10,134 bases of DNA from an uncultured beta proteobacterium (GTDB lineage: Bacteria; Pseudomonadota; Gammaproteobacteria; Burkholderiales; Rhodocyclaceae). The notes beneath the pieces are model-generated. The model did no database searches and was not told the DNA's origin. It saw only the letters and a program-made list of their open reading frames with translations. Positions 1 to 6,648 of this stretch are shown in pieces. Each line of letters opens with the position of its first letter. Position 1 is the first letter of the stretch. The position numbers were made by a program, and so were the translations under genes. The stretch is taken from NCBI GenBank assembly GCA_903933395.1, contig CAIZKA010000041.1, forward strand, positions 1 through 10,134, given 5' to 3'.

Positions 1-540
1 GTCATTGACACGACCGATGTAGCCCAGCATGTGCGAGGCGAAGGCCCCGCCCGGATACTGGCGGAACAGGCGGGCCTTGATATCCACTCCGGGAAAGCGG
101 TAGCGATGGGCGATGAATTTCGCCACCTCCTCGTCGGTGAGGCGGGTGCGGATCGGCAGCGACTCGAAGTTGCGGCTTTCTTCCAGCAGCTTCCTGAAGC
201 GCTTGCGGTCCTTGGGCTGGATGTCGATGACTCCCGCCAGGCCGTCGATTAGCTGTTCGAGATCGCGGGTCTTGGACGGGGTGATCTCCAGCGTGTAGGC
301 CGAGTAGTTGCGCGCCAGCACCGCGCCCTTGCTGTCGAGAATCAGGCCGCGGTTGGGAACGATGGGCACCAGCGATATGCGATTGTCCTCGGCGCGGGTC
401 TGGTAGTAGTCGTGCTGGACGATCTGCAGCCAGACGAAGCGGACGAACAGCAGGGTGAAGCAAACCAGCACGAAGCCACCGGCCACGGCCAGCCGCGAAC
501 GAAAGCGCTCGAGTTCCTGTTGGGGATTCTTGAATTCCAT
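1..540 (-). CDS. mrdA: Penicillin-binding protein 2 (elongation transpeptidase), N-terminal part
   Basis: This frame stays open from an ATG at 540 to the window edge, giving 180 codons of a protein normally about 600-650 residues long. PBP2 is the inner-membrane class B transpeptidase that cross-links peptidoglycan during side-wall growth, working with RodA and MreBCD. Residues 1-20 are a short charged cytoplasmic tail. Residues 21-38 are a hydrophobic signal anchor. Residues 63-69 (NRGLILD) are the class B PBP pedestal motif, followed by KGAVLARN at 71-78. The dimerisation/pedestal region continues to YPGG and HMLGYIG at 162-177. The catalytic transpeptidase domain (SxxK, SxN, KTG) lies outside the window. 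The position after mreD favours PBP2 over FtsI. The ribosome site is weak: GAGG stands about 12 bases before the ATG. The gene is separated from mreD by the repeat element at 560-690. Confidence 0.93.
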   Translation of the reverse strand, partial: MEFKNPQQELERFRSRLAVAGGFVLVCFTLLFVRFVWLQIVQHDYYQTRAEDNRISLVPIVPNRGLILDSKGAVLARNYSAYTLEITPSKTRDLEQLIDGLAGVIDIQPKDRKRFRKLLEESRNFESLPIRTRLTDEEVAKFIAHRYRFPGVDIKARLFRQYPGGAFASHMLGYIGRVND

Positions 541-559
541 TTAAGCCAGGGGCCTCAAG

Positions 560-690
560 CAGCCACAGAGGACACAGAGTTCACAGAGGAAGAACAAAGA
601 GATACCGAAGGTCTGCACGCGCCTCCCAGTAACAGGCATCGATGTTGCGAAGCCTTGCCATCTCTGTGTCCTCTGTGATCTCTGTGGCTG
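560..690. repeat. 131-bp inverted-repeat element built of CACAGAG heptamers
   Basis: The two 29-nt arms, 560-588 and 662-690, are inverted copies. The outer 11 bases (CAGCCACAGAG) are perfectly complementary. Inside each arm CACAGAG occurs three times at an exact 9-bp period: 564-570, 573-579 and 582-588, with complements at 662-668, 671-677 and 680-686. Only the two spacer bases between heptamers vary. The 73-bp centre (589-661) shows no internal repeat and no credible gene. It fills most of the mreD-mrdA gap, which would be about 37 bp without it. I see no clear target-site duplication and no transposase. Similar (A)CACAGAG strings recur between genes in many proteobacterial genomes (general knowledge, not checked). 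It looks like a non-coding, MITE-like or palindromic interspersed repeat. In mRNA it could fold into a long stem. Confidence 0.85.
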
Positions 691-708
691 GAATCATGGT
701 TTTCAGAA

Positions 709-1230
709 TCAAATCGGCCGATGCACATCTTTGTCTTCCGGCCTGAACTGGGGGGTCAGGAGCAGGTAGGTGACCGGATGCCAGAGCAGCGTCGCCGTGA
801 AGCTGGAGAGGAACCACAGCACGCCGGGAAACTCGGCGCCGCTCAACATGCGCGCCACCATCATCACCAGCTGCATGCCGAGAAACATCGGCAACACGTG
901 CAGCGCCTGCTGCGACAGCGGAAACCACAGCACCCGCCGCGACCATCCGGCGGCGGCGAAGGCCAGCAGCACGTAGGCCAGCGCATGCTGACCCATGACA
1001 CTCGCGTCGGCGACGTCCATCGCCAGCCCGAGCACGAAACCGGCGGCCATCCCCACTTTCAGGGGTTGATGCACGCACCAGAAGGCCAGCACCAGCGCCA
1101 CCCAGTCGGGAATGCCGGGAAGCCGCCCGAAGGGAATCAGGTTCAACAGCAGGGCGAGAAAAAGCGTCAGCACGATGAACCAGTTTCTGACCGGCAGCAG
1201 GATGCGGCGCGAGGAATGGATGGGTTGCAT
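709..1230 (-). CDS. mreD: Rod shape-determining membrane protein MreD
   Basis: MreD is a small polytopic inner-membrane protein that links the MreB cytoskeleton and MreC to the peptidoglycan synthases RodA and PBP2. This frame encodes 173 residues, close to the usual 160-175. Hydrophobic stretches at about 17-35, 41-55, 59-74, 83-96, 108-128 and 137-158 give five or six membrane spans. The LIPFG segment after the first span and GLAMDV at 68-73 fit the family. The ATG at 1230 shares its A with the mreC stop codon (TGATG), so translation is probably coupled. An AAGG lies seven bases upstream of the ATG. A longer open frame continues upstream through mreC in another register, but mreC is clearly the real gene there. 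Identification rests on topology, size and operon position, because MreD sequences diverge strongly. Confidence 0.93.
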   Translation of the reverse strand: MQPIHSSRRILLPVRNWFIVLTLFLALLLNLIPFGRLPGIPDWVALVLAFWCVHQPLKVGMAAGFVLGLAMDVADASVMGQHALAYVLLAFAAAGWSRRVLWFPLSQQALHVLPMFLGMQLVMMVARMLSGAEFPGVLWFLSSFTATLLWHPVTYLLLTPQFRPEDKDVHRPI

Positions 1231-2150
1231 CAGGGTGCCTTTTTCTTGACGCGCTTGCCGCGACCCGGCTGCTCGGCGATTGACGGCGCATCGTCCGGTT
1301 GCGGCGGCAAGGCGAGGCGCCCGCCGAGGACCAGGGCCAGTCCGTGGCGCTCGACGCCGGCCAGCGGCTCGCAAGTGATGCGGGCAAACGAATAGGAACT
1401 GTCGCGATCGATCTTGGCCACCTTTGCCACCGGCAGGCCGGGCAGGTAAACGCCGTCGAGACCGGACGTCACCAGCATGTCGCCGATCTGTATCTCGGCG
1501 TTCGCGGCGAGGAAACGCAATTCCATCATGCCGGCACCGGCACCGGCGAGCACCGCACGCAAGCCGTTGCGCTGCACCTCCACCGGAATCGCCTGGTCCT
1601 TGTCGGTAAGCAGCAAAACTTCCGCGGTGAGCGGGAACACCCGTGCCACCTGGCCGATGACGCCGATGTCGTCCACCACCGCCTGGCCGGCGGCGATGCC
1701 GTGCTGGCTGCCCTTGTCGATGATCACGCGCCGCGAAAACGGATCGCGAGCCGCGTAGAGGATCTCCGCGATGCGGCCCTCGGCCGGCAGGCGCGCGCGC
1801 ATGTCGAGCAGGGCGCGCAGGCGCTTGTTCTCCAGTTCGAGATGCTGCTGGCGCAGCAGGAGATTGGCGGTACCGAGCTGGCGCCGGCGCAGTTCCTCGT
1901 TTTCCCGCAAAAGGGTGGTCTGCCGCGAAAAGTAGGCGCCGGCATCGCCGGCGGCATCGATCGGCATCCAGGTGATGCGCTGCAGCGGCCAGGCGACGGT
2001 GGCGACCGCGAGGCGCGCCCATTCCAGGGTGTGAAAGCGCAGATCGGCCAGCAGCAGGATCAGCGACAGCGAAACAAAAAAAGCCAGCCGCACGAGCGGC
2101 GCCGGACCCCGCTTGAAAAAGGGTGGCGGAGCATGGCCGGCGACGGACAT
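1230..2150 (-). CDS. mreC: Rod shape-determining protein MreC
   Basis: MreC is a bitopic inner-membrane protein whose periplasmic part binds and activates PBP2 in the elongasome. The frame gives 306 residues from the ATG at 2150. A basic cytoplasmic N-terminus is followed by a membrane span at about 20-37. A periplasmic coiled coil rich in Leu, Glu, Arg and Gln covers about 75-117. The C-terminal beta-rich MreC domain follows, with the family-like strings RRVIIDKG, VVDDIGVIGQV, GDMLVTSGLDG and LPGLPVAKV. The C-terminus ends in a basic tail (GRGKRVKKKAP). A TTG codon just before the ATG would add one residue, and I prefer the ATG. No strong Shine-Dalgarno sequence precedes it. The gene lies 90 bp after mreB and overlaps mreD by one base. 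Confidence 0.95.
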   Translation of the reverse strand: MSVAGHAPPPFFKRGPAPLVRLAFFVSLSLILLLADLRFHTLEWARLAVATVAWPLQRITWMPIDAAGDAGAYFSRQTTLLRENEELRRRQLGTANLLLRQQHLELENKRLRALLDMRARLPAEGRIAEILYAARDPFSRRVIIDKGSQHGIAAGQAVVDDIGVIGQVARVFPLTAEVLLLTDKDQAIPVEVQRNGLRAVLAGAGAGMMELRFLAANAEIQIGDMLVTSGLDGVYLPGLPVAKVAKIDRDSSYSFARITCEPLAGVERHGLALVLGGRLALPPQPDDAPSIAEQPGRGKRVKKKAP

Positions 2151-2188
2151 CAAGGCAGGTACACTCTCAGAATTGAAACCCCGGTGGT

Positions 2189-2226
2189 GCCCCGCATTTC
2201 ACGGCCGCGGGGCCAGCTTGCAAGCT
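2189..2226 (-). other. Hairpin and 12-bp palindrome between mreB and mreC
   Basis: The 90-bp gap between the mreB stop and the mreC start holds a perfect 7-bp inverted repeat, GCCCCGC at 2189-2195 and GCGGGGC at 2207-2213, with an 11-base loop. It is followed by a perfect 12-bp palindrome, AGCTTGCAAGCT, at 2215-2226. A further CGGGGC at 2230-2235 could pair with 2189-2194 instead, so two foldings compete. No T-run follows on the minus strand, so this is not a classical intrinsic terminator. It may be an mRNA processing or stabilising structure that lets mreB be expressed above mreC and mreD, or a protein site. Role unknown. Confidence 0.4.
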
Positions 2227-2240
2227 ACACGGGGCGGGCC

Positions 2241-3284
2241 TTACTCGGTGGCGAAAATACTGCCTAGTTTGTCCATCTTTTCAAGCGCCATGCCGGAGCC
2301 GCGCGCGACGCAGGTCAGCGGATCATCGGCGACGATGACCGGCAGGCCGGTTTCCTCGGTCAGCAGGCGATCCAGGTCGTGCAGCAGCGCGCCGCCGCCG
2401 GTCAGCACCAGGCCGCGTTCGGCGATGTCGGCACCGAGTTCGGGCGGGGTTTTTTCCAGCGCGTCCTTGACCGCCTTGACCACCTGGTTGAGCGGCTCGG
2501 AAAGCGCTTCGAGCACCTCGTTGGAGGAGATGGTGAATTTGCGCGGAATGCCCTCGGCGCGGTTGATGCCGGAGACTTCCATTTCCTTGACTTCGGCGCC
2601 CGGGAAGGCCGAGCCGATGGTCTTCTTGATGTTCTCGGCGGTGTTGTCGCCGATCTGCATGCCGTAGTTGCGGCTGATGTAGGAGATGATCGCCTCGTCG
2701 AACTTGTCGCCGCCGACGCGGACCGAATTGGCATAGACCATGCCGCCCAGCGAAATCACGCCTACTTCGGTAGTGCCGCCGCCGATGTCCACCACCATCG
2801 AGCCGGTGGCGTCCGACACCGGCAGGCCGGCGCCGATCGCCGCCGCCATCGGCTCCTCGATCAGGTACACCTGCGAAGCGCCGGCGCCCAGCGCCGATTC
2901 GCGGATGGCGCGGCGTTCGACCTGGGTCGACCCCGAGGGCACGCAGATGATGATGCGCGGGGAGGGCGAAAACAGACGCGACTCGTGCACCCGCTTGATG
3001 AACTGCTTGAGCATCTGCTCGGTGACGGTAAAGTCGGCGATCACGCCGTCCTTCAGGGGCCGGATCACCGAAATCTCTTTCGGATTGCGGCCGATCATGG
3101 TCTTGGCCTCCTTGCCCACCGCCTGGATGGTTTTCTTGGCGTTGGGGCCGCCTTCGATGCGAATGGCGACAACCGAGGGTTCGTCGAGCACCACGCCCTT
3201 GCCACGCACGTAAATCAGCGTGTTGGCGGTACCGAGGTCGATGGCGAGATCATTTGAAAAATAGGAGCGGAGAAAGCCGAACAT
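2241..3284 (-). CDS. mreB: Actin-like cell-shape protein MreB
   Basis: MreB polymerises with ATP on the inner face of the membrane and steers side-wall peptidoglycan synthesis. The 347-residue product has the family's usual length. Residues 1-10 (MFGFLRSYFS) form the amphipathic membrane-binding N-terminus. DLAIDLGTANTLIYV (12-26) is the phosphate-1 loop. DIGGGTTEVGVISLGG (166-181) is the phosphate-2 loop. EEPMAAAIGAGLPV (143-156) and LTGGGALLHDLD (294-305) are further nucleotide-site motifs of the actin/Hsp70 fold. The frame extends upstream to 3413, but the conserved protein begins at the ATG at 3284, with GGA six bases before it. The adjacent ATG at 3287 is the only serious alternative. 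It is the first gene of the mreBCD-mrdA operon and diverges from gatC. Confidence 0.98.
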   Translation of the reverse strand: MFGFLRSYFSNDLAIDLGTANTLIYVRGKGVVLDEPSVVAIRIEGGPNAKKTIQAVGKEAKTMIGRNPKEISVIRPLKDGVIADFTVTEQMLKQFIKRVHESRLFSPSPRIIICVPSGSTQVERRAIRESALGAGASQVYLIEEPMAAAIGAGLPVSDATGSMVVDIGGGTTEVGVISLGGMVYANSVRVGGDKFDEAIISYISRNYGMQIGDNTAENIKKTIGSAFPGAEVKEMEVSGINRAEGIPRKFTISSNEVLEALSEPLNQVVKAVKDALEKTPPELGADIAERGLVLTGGGALLHDLDRLLTEETGLPVIVADDPLTCVARGSGMALEKMDKLGSIFATE

Positions 3285-3434
3285 CATAATTCCATTGTTG
3301 AAGCCCGCCCGGGAAAGGCTGGGGCCAGAAGGTCGCATATGATAACCTATCGCGCCCGTCGATTCGGAGCCTATTTCTGCAGGAAACAGGCCCGTTTGCA
3401 GACTGGTCCACACTACCTGCCCCCACTCGCCATC
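3285..3434. promoter_or_regulatory. Divergent control region between mreB and gatC
   Basis: This 150-bp gap must carry promoters for both the mre and gat operons. The clearest AT-rich spot is 3336-3350. On the plus strand TATGAT (3338-3343) matches five of six -10 positions and would start gatC transcription near 3350, leaving a leader of about 85 bases. On the minus strand TATCAT (3344-3339) also matches five of six and would give mreB a leader of about 48 bases. Neither has a convincing -35 box at 16-18 bp, so activators or other promoters are possible. The two hexamers overlap, so the two directions might compete. A bulged hairpin (CTGC...GCAG, 3377-3401) lies in the possible gatC leader. 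Confidence 0.4.
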
Positions 3435-3722
3435 ATGTCCCTGACCCTGGAAGACGTCGCCCGCATCGCGCTTTTATCCCGCATCGAACTGTCGCCCGCA
3501 GAGCGCGAATCCACCCGCGACCAGTTGAACGGCATCCTCGGCTTCATCGAACAGTTGCAGGCCGTCAATACCACCGGCATCGAGCCGATGGCGCACGCCG
3601 TGGACGTGGTCCAGCGCCTGCGCCCCGACGCGGTCACCGAAACCGACCGGCGCGCCGATTTCCAGGCCGTGGCGCCGGAAACCGAAGCCGGGCTCTACCT
3701 CGTGCCCAGGGTCGTCGAATGA
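3435..3722 (+). CDS. gatC: Asp-tRNA(Asn)/Glu-tRNA(Gln) amidotransferase subunit C
   Basis: GatC is the small subunit that clasps GatA and GatB together in the cytoplasmic amidotransferase. The frame gives 95 residues, the normal size. The N-terminus (SLTLEDVARIALLSRIEL) and the central NGILGFIEQLQAVNT helix are typical. So is the proline-containing segment GIEPMAHAV, followed by LRPDAVTE and a C-terminal LYLVPRVVE. The open frame begins at 3339, but the family alignment starts at the ATG at 3435. No Shine-Dalgarno sequence is visible before that ATG. The stop codon overlaps the gatA start (ATGA at 3719-3722), so the two genes are translationally coupled. Confidence 0.96.
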   Translation: MSLTLEDVARIALLSRIELSPAERESTRDQLNGILGFIEQLQAVNTTGIEPMAHAVDVVQRLRPDAVTETDRRADFQAVAPETEAGLYLVPRVVE

Positions 3723-5188
3723 GTGATCTCTTCAATTCGTCGCTGCGTCAGCTGGCCGCAACGCTCACCGCCAGGAAAATCTCCGCCGTCGAACTGGCGA
3801 CCCTGTTTCTCGACCGCATCGATCGGCTCAACCCCGGCCTCAACGCCTTCATCGCGCTCGATCGCGACAAGACCCTGGCCCAGGCGCGTGCTGCGGACGA
3901 AAAGTTGAATGCCGGCGCCGGCGGCACGGCGCTGACCGGCATCCCCTTGGCGCACAAGGATATTTTCTGCACGAAAGGCTGGCGCACGAGCTGCGGCTCG
4001 AAGATGCTGGAGAATTTCGTCTCGCCCTACGACGCCCATGTCGTCGAAAAGCTCGCCGGCGCCGGCATGGTCACACTGGGCAAGCTCAACATGGACGAAT
4101 TCGCCATGGGCTCGTCGAACGAGACCTCGCATTTCGGACCGGTGAAGAACCCGTGGGACGTCTCCCGCGTGCCCGGCGGTTCCTCGGGCGGCTCCGCGGC
4201 CGCCATCGCGGCGCGACTCGCCCCCGCGGCGACCGGCACCGACACCGGCGGCTCGATCCGCCAGCCGGCGGCACTGTGCGGACTGACGGGACTGAAACCC
4301 ACTTACGGCGCCGTATCGCGCTACGGCATGATCGCCTTCGCTTCCAGCCTGGATCAGGCTGGACCGATGGCCAAGAGCGCGGAAGACTGCGCGCTGCTGC
4401 TGAATGCCATGGCCGGCTTCGATCCGCGCGATTCCACTTCGCTCGAACGCCCGACCGAGGATTACGCCCGCGATCTGGAGAAACCGCTGGCCGGACTGCG
4501 CATCGGCCTGCCGAAGGAGTTTTTCGGCGACGGCATGGACGCCGACGTACGCGCCGCCGTCGACGCTGCACTGGACGAGTACCGCAAACTCGGCGCGATC
4601 ACGGTCGAGGTGCAGCTGCCCAACTCCGGCCTTTCGGTGCCGGCCTATTACGTGATCGCGCCGGCCGAGGCCAGCTCCAACCTGTCGCGCTTCGACGGCG
4701 TGCGCTACGGCTATCGCGCACCGGAATATTCCGACCTCGCCGAGATGTACTCGCGCAGCCGGGCCCAGGGCTTCGGCGCCGAAGTGAAGCGCCGGATACT
4801 CATCGGCACCTACGTGCTCTCCCACGGCTACTATGACGCCTATTACCTCAAGGCGCAGAAAATCCGCCGTCTCATCGCCGCCGACTTCCAGGAAGCCTTC
4901 AAGGTCTGCGACGTCATCATGGGTCCGACCTCGCCGTCGGTGGCCTTCGCCTTCGGCGCCAAGAGCGCCGATCCGGTGCAGATGTACCTCTCGGACATTT
5001 ACACGATATCCACCAATCTCGCCGGCCTGCCGGGCATGTCGCTGCCCTGCGGCTTCGGCAACAACAACATGCCGGTGGGCCTGCAGATCATCGGCAGCTG
5101 GTTCGGCGAGGCGAAAATGCTCAACGTGGCGCACCAGTACCAAAGAGTGACCGACTGGCACACCCGCATGCCGAAGGAATCGAAATGA
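3719..5188 (+). CDS. gatA: Asp-tRNA(Asn)/Glu-tRNA(Gln) amidotransferase subunit A (glutaminase)
   Basis: GatA hydrolyses glutamine and feeds the ammonia through a channel to GatB, which amidates the mischarged tRNA. The 489-residue product is an amidase-signature enzyme of the usual length. The Ser-cisSer-Lys triad can be assigned: Lys80 in LAHKDIFCTKG, Ser155 in PGGSSGGSAAAIAA, and Ser179 in TGTDTGGSIRQPA. GLKPTYGAVSRYG and the C-terminal LAGLPGMSLPCGF with MPVGLQIIG are also characteristic. AGGG stands seven bases before the ATG at 3719. The gene overlaps gatC and gatB by four bases each, which helps stoichiometric synthesis of the complex. A near full-length open frame on the opposite strand is a by-product of GC-rich codon use, not a gene. 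Confidence 0.98.
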   Translation: MSDLFNSSLRQLAATLTARKISAVELATLFLDRIDRLNPGLNAFIALDRDKTLAQARAADEKLNAGAGGTALTGIPLAHKDIFCTKGWRTSCGSKMLENFVSPYDAHVVEKLAGAGMVTLGKLNMDEFAMGSSNETSHFGPVKNPWDVSRVPGGSSGGSAAAIAARLAPAATGTDTGGSIRQPAALCGLTGLKPTYGAVSRYGMIAFASSLDQAGPMAKSAEDCALLLNAMAGFDPRDSTSLERPTEDYARDLEKPLAGLRIGLPKEFFGDGMDADVRAAVDAALDEYRKLGAITVEVQLPNSGLSVPAYYVIAPAEASSNLSRFDGVRYGYRAPEYSDLAEMYSRSRAQGFGAEVKRRILIGTYVLSHGYYDAYYLKAQKIRRLIAADFQEAFKVCDVIMGPTSPSVAFAFGAKSADPVQMYLSDIYTISTNLAGLPGMSLPCGFGNNNMPVGLQIIGSWFGEAKMLNVAHQYQRVTDWHTRMPKESK

Positions 5189-6648
5189 GCCGGTGGGAAG
5201 TCGTAATCGGGCTGGAAACCCACGCCCAGCTGCAGACGAAGTCGAAGATATTCTCCGGCAGCAGCATCGCTTTCGGCGCCGAGCCCAACGTGCAGGCCAA
5301 TGCCGTCGACATCGCGCTGCCCGGCGTGCTGCCGGTGCTCAACCGCGAGGCGGTGGTCTGCGCGATCAAGTTCGGCCTTGCCGTGGGCGCCACGATCGCC
5401 CCGCGCTCCATCTTCGCCCGCAAGAATTATTTCTATCCCGACCTGCCCAAGGGCTACCAGATCAGCCAGTTCGAGATTCCGGTGGTCGCCGGCGGCGGTC
5501 TGGCCATAAGAGTCGGCGCCGCCAATGACCCAAATGCGACGGCGACCGAGAAGTTCGTGCACCTGACGCGCGCCCACCTCGAAGAGGATGCCGGCAAATC
5601 GCTGCACGAGGATTTCCATGGCCGCACCGGCATCGACCTCAACCGCGCCGGCACCCCTCTGCTGGAAATCGTCACCGAACCCGACATGCGGTCAAGCGCC
5701 GAAGCGGTCGCCTACGCCCGCGCGCTGCACTCGCTGGTGCAATGGATAGGCATCTGCGACGGCAACATGCAGGAAGGTTCCTTCCGTTGCGACGCCAACG
5801 TCTCGGTGCGCCGCCCGGGCGAGCCGCTGGGTACCCGGCGCGAGATCAAGAACCTCAATTCCTTCCGCTTCATGCAGCAGGCGATCGACTTCGAGGTGCA
5901 GTGGCAGATCAACGAAATCACCGAAGGCCGCGCCATCCGCCAGGCCACGGTGCTGTTCGACCCCGATACGGGCGAGACACGCTCGATGCGCAGCAAGGAA
6001 GACGCGCACGACTACCGCTACTTTCCCGATCCCGACCTGCTGCCGCTGGAAATCCGGCCGGAATGGATCGCCGAGGTCAAGGCCGGCCTGCCGGAACTGC
6101 CGCAGGCAATGAACGCGCGGTTTCAGTCGGAGTACGGGCTTTCGGCCTACGACGCGTCAATCCTCACCGCCACGCGGGCCATGGCCGATTTCTACATCGC
6201 GGCCGTCGCCGCGGCCGGTGCCGGCAACGCCAAGACCGTCGCCAACTGGATCATGGGCGAACTCGCAGCACGCCTGAACAAGAACGACATGGCCGTCGAC
6301 GCCTCACCGATCTCCGCGACGCAACTCGCCGGACTGATCCAGCGCATCGCCGACAACACCATCTCGAACAACATCGCCAAGAAAGTTTTCGAGGCCCTGT
6401 GGAACGGCGAAGGCAGTTCCGCCGACGAGATCATCGAGAAGCAGGGGCTGAAGCAGATCACCGATACCGGCGCGATAGAAGCCCTGGTCGACGAAGTCCT
6501 TGCCGCCAACCAGAAGTCCGTAGAGGAATTCCGCGCCGGCAAGGAAAAGGCCTTCAACGCCCTGGTCGGCCAGGCCATGAAGGCGACCAAAGGCAAGGCC
6601 AATCCACAGCAGGTCACCGACCTGCTGAAGAAGAAACTCGGCGTCTGA
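5185..6648 (+). CDS. gatB: Asp-tRNA(Asn)/Glu-tRNA(Gln) amidotransferase subunit B
   Basis: GatB binds the misacylated tRNA and activates the Glu or Asp side chain with ATP, then accepts ammonia from GatA. The 487-residue product has the normal length. The N-terminal cradle domain carries VIGLETHAQL (7-16), ALPGVLPVLNREAV (44-57), ARKNYFYPDLPKGYQISQ (78-95), HLEEDAGKS (131-139) and LNRAGTPLLEIVTEPD (152-167). DANVSVRRPGE and EIKNLNSFR follow, then RYFPDPDLLPLEI. The C-terminal third, from roughly 335, is the helical GatB/YqeY tRNA-binding domain ending in KGKANPQQVTDLLKKKL. AAGGA lies six bases before the ATG. The presence of gatCAB implies that this organism makes Gln-tRNA, Asn-tRNA or both by the indirect route. 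The sequence here cannot show which. Confidence 0.98.
   Translation: MSRWEVVIGLETHAQLQTKSKIFSGSSIAFGAEPNVQANAVDIALPGVLPVLNREAVVCAIKFGLAVGATIAPRSIFARKNYFYPDLPKGYQISQFEIPVVAGGGLAIRVGAANDPNATATEKFVHLTRAHLEEDAGKSLHEDFHGRTGIDLNRAGTPLLEIVTEPDMRSSAEAVAYARALHSLVQWIGICDGNMQEGSFRCDANVSVRRPGEPLGTRREIKNLNSFRFMQQAIDFEVQWQINEITEGRAIRQATVLFDPDTGETRSMRSKEDAHDYRYFPDPDLLPLEIRPEWIAEVKAGLPELPQAMNARFQSEYGLSAYDASILTATRAMADFYIAAVAAAGAGNAKTVANWIMGELAARLNKNDMAVDASPISATQLAGLIQRIADNTISNNIAKKVFEALWNGEGSSADEIIEKQGLKQITDTGAIEALVDEVLAANQKSVEEFRAGKEKAFNALVGQAMKATKGKANPQQVTDLLKKKLGV

Noticed and set aside
560..690. CRISPR-like repeats
   Set aside because: The repeated unit is 7 bases with 2-base spacers in inverted arms. 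There are no 25-35 bp repeats with unique spacers and no cas genes.
581..708. A small acidic Thr-Glu peptide gene inside the repeat element
   Set aside because: The Thr-Glu pattern follows directly from the 9-bp DNA repeat on either strand. No ribosome site or conserved domain supports a protein.
709..2022. A 437-codon frame that would fuse mreD to an upstream sequence
   Set aside because: The upstream two-thirds are a different register of mreC and give an Arg/Ala-rich nonsense product. MreD begins at 1230.
1299..2267. A 322-codon plus-strand frame opposite mreC, and a 292-codon one opposite mreB (2379-3257)
   Set aside because: Both are antisense shadows with His/Arg/Gln-rich low-information sequence and no ribosome site.
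3377..3401. CTGC...GCAG hairpin in the gatC leader as a riboswitch or T-box
   Set aside because: The stem is only 4+4 pairs with a 3-base bulge. None of the conserved T-box or riboswitch sequences are visible.
3695..5161. A 488-codon minus-strand open frame opposite gatA
   Set aside because: gatA is unmistakable in the other strand with its catalytic triad. The antisense product has no recognisable motif, and its openness follows from GC-rich third positions.
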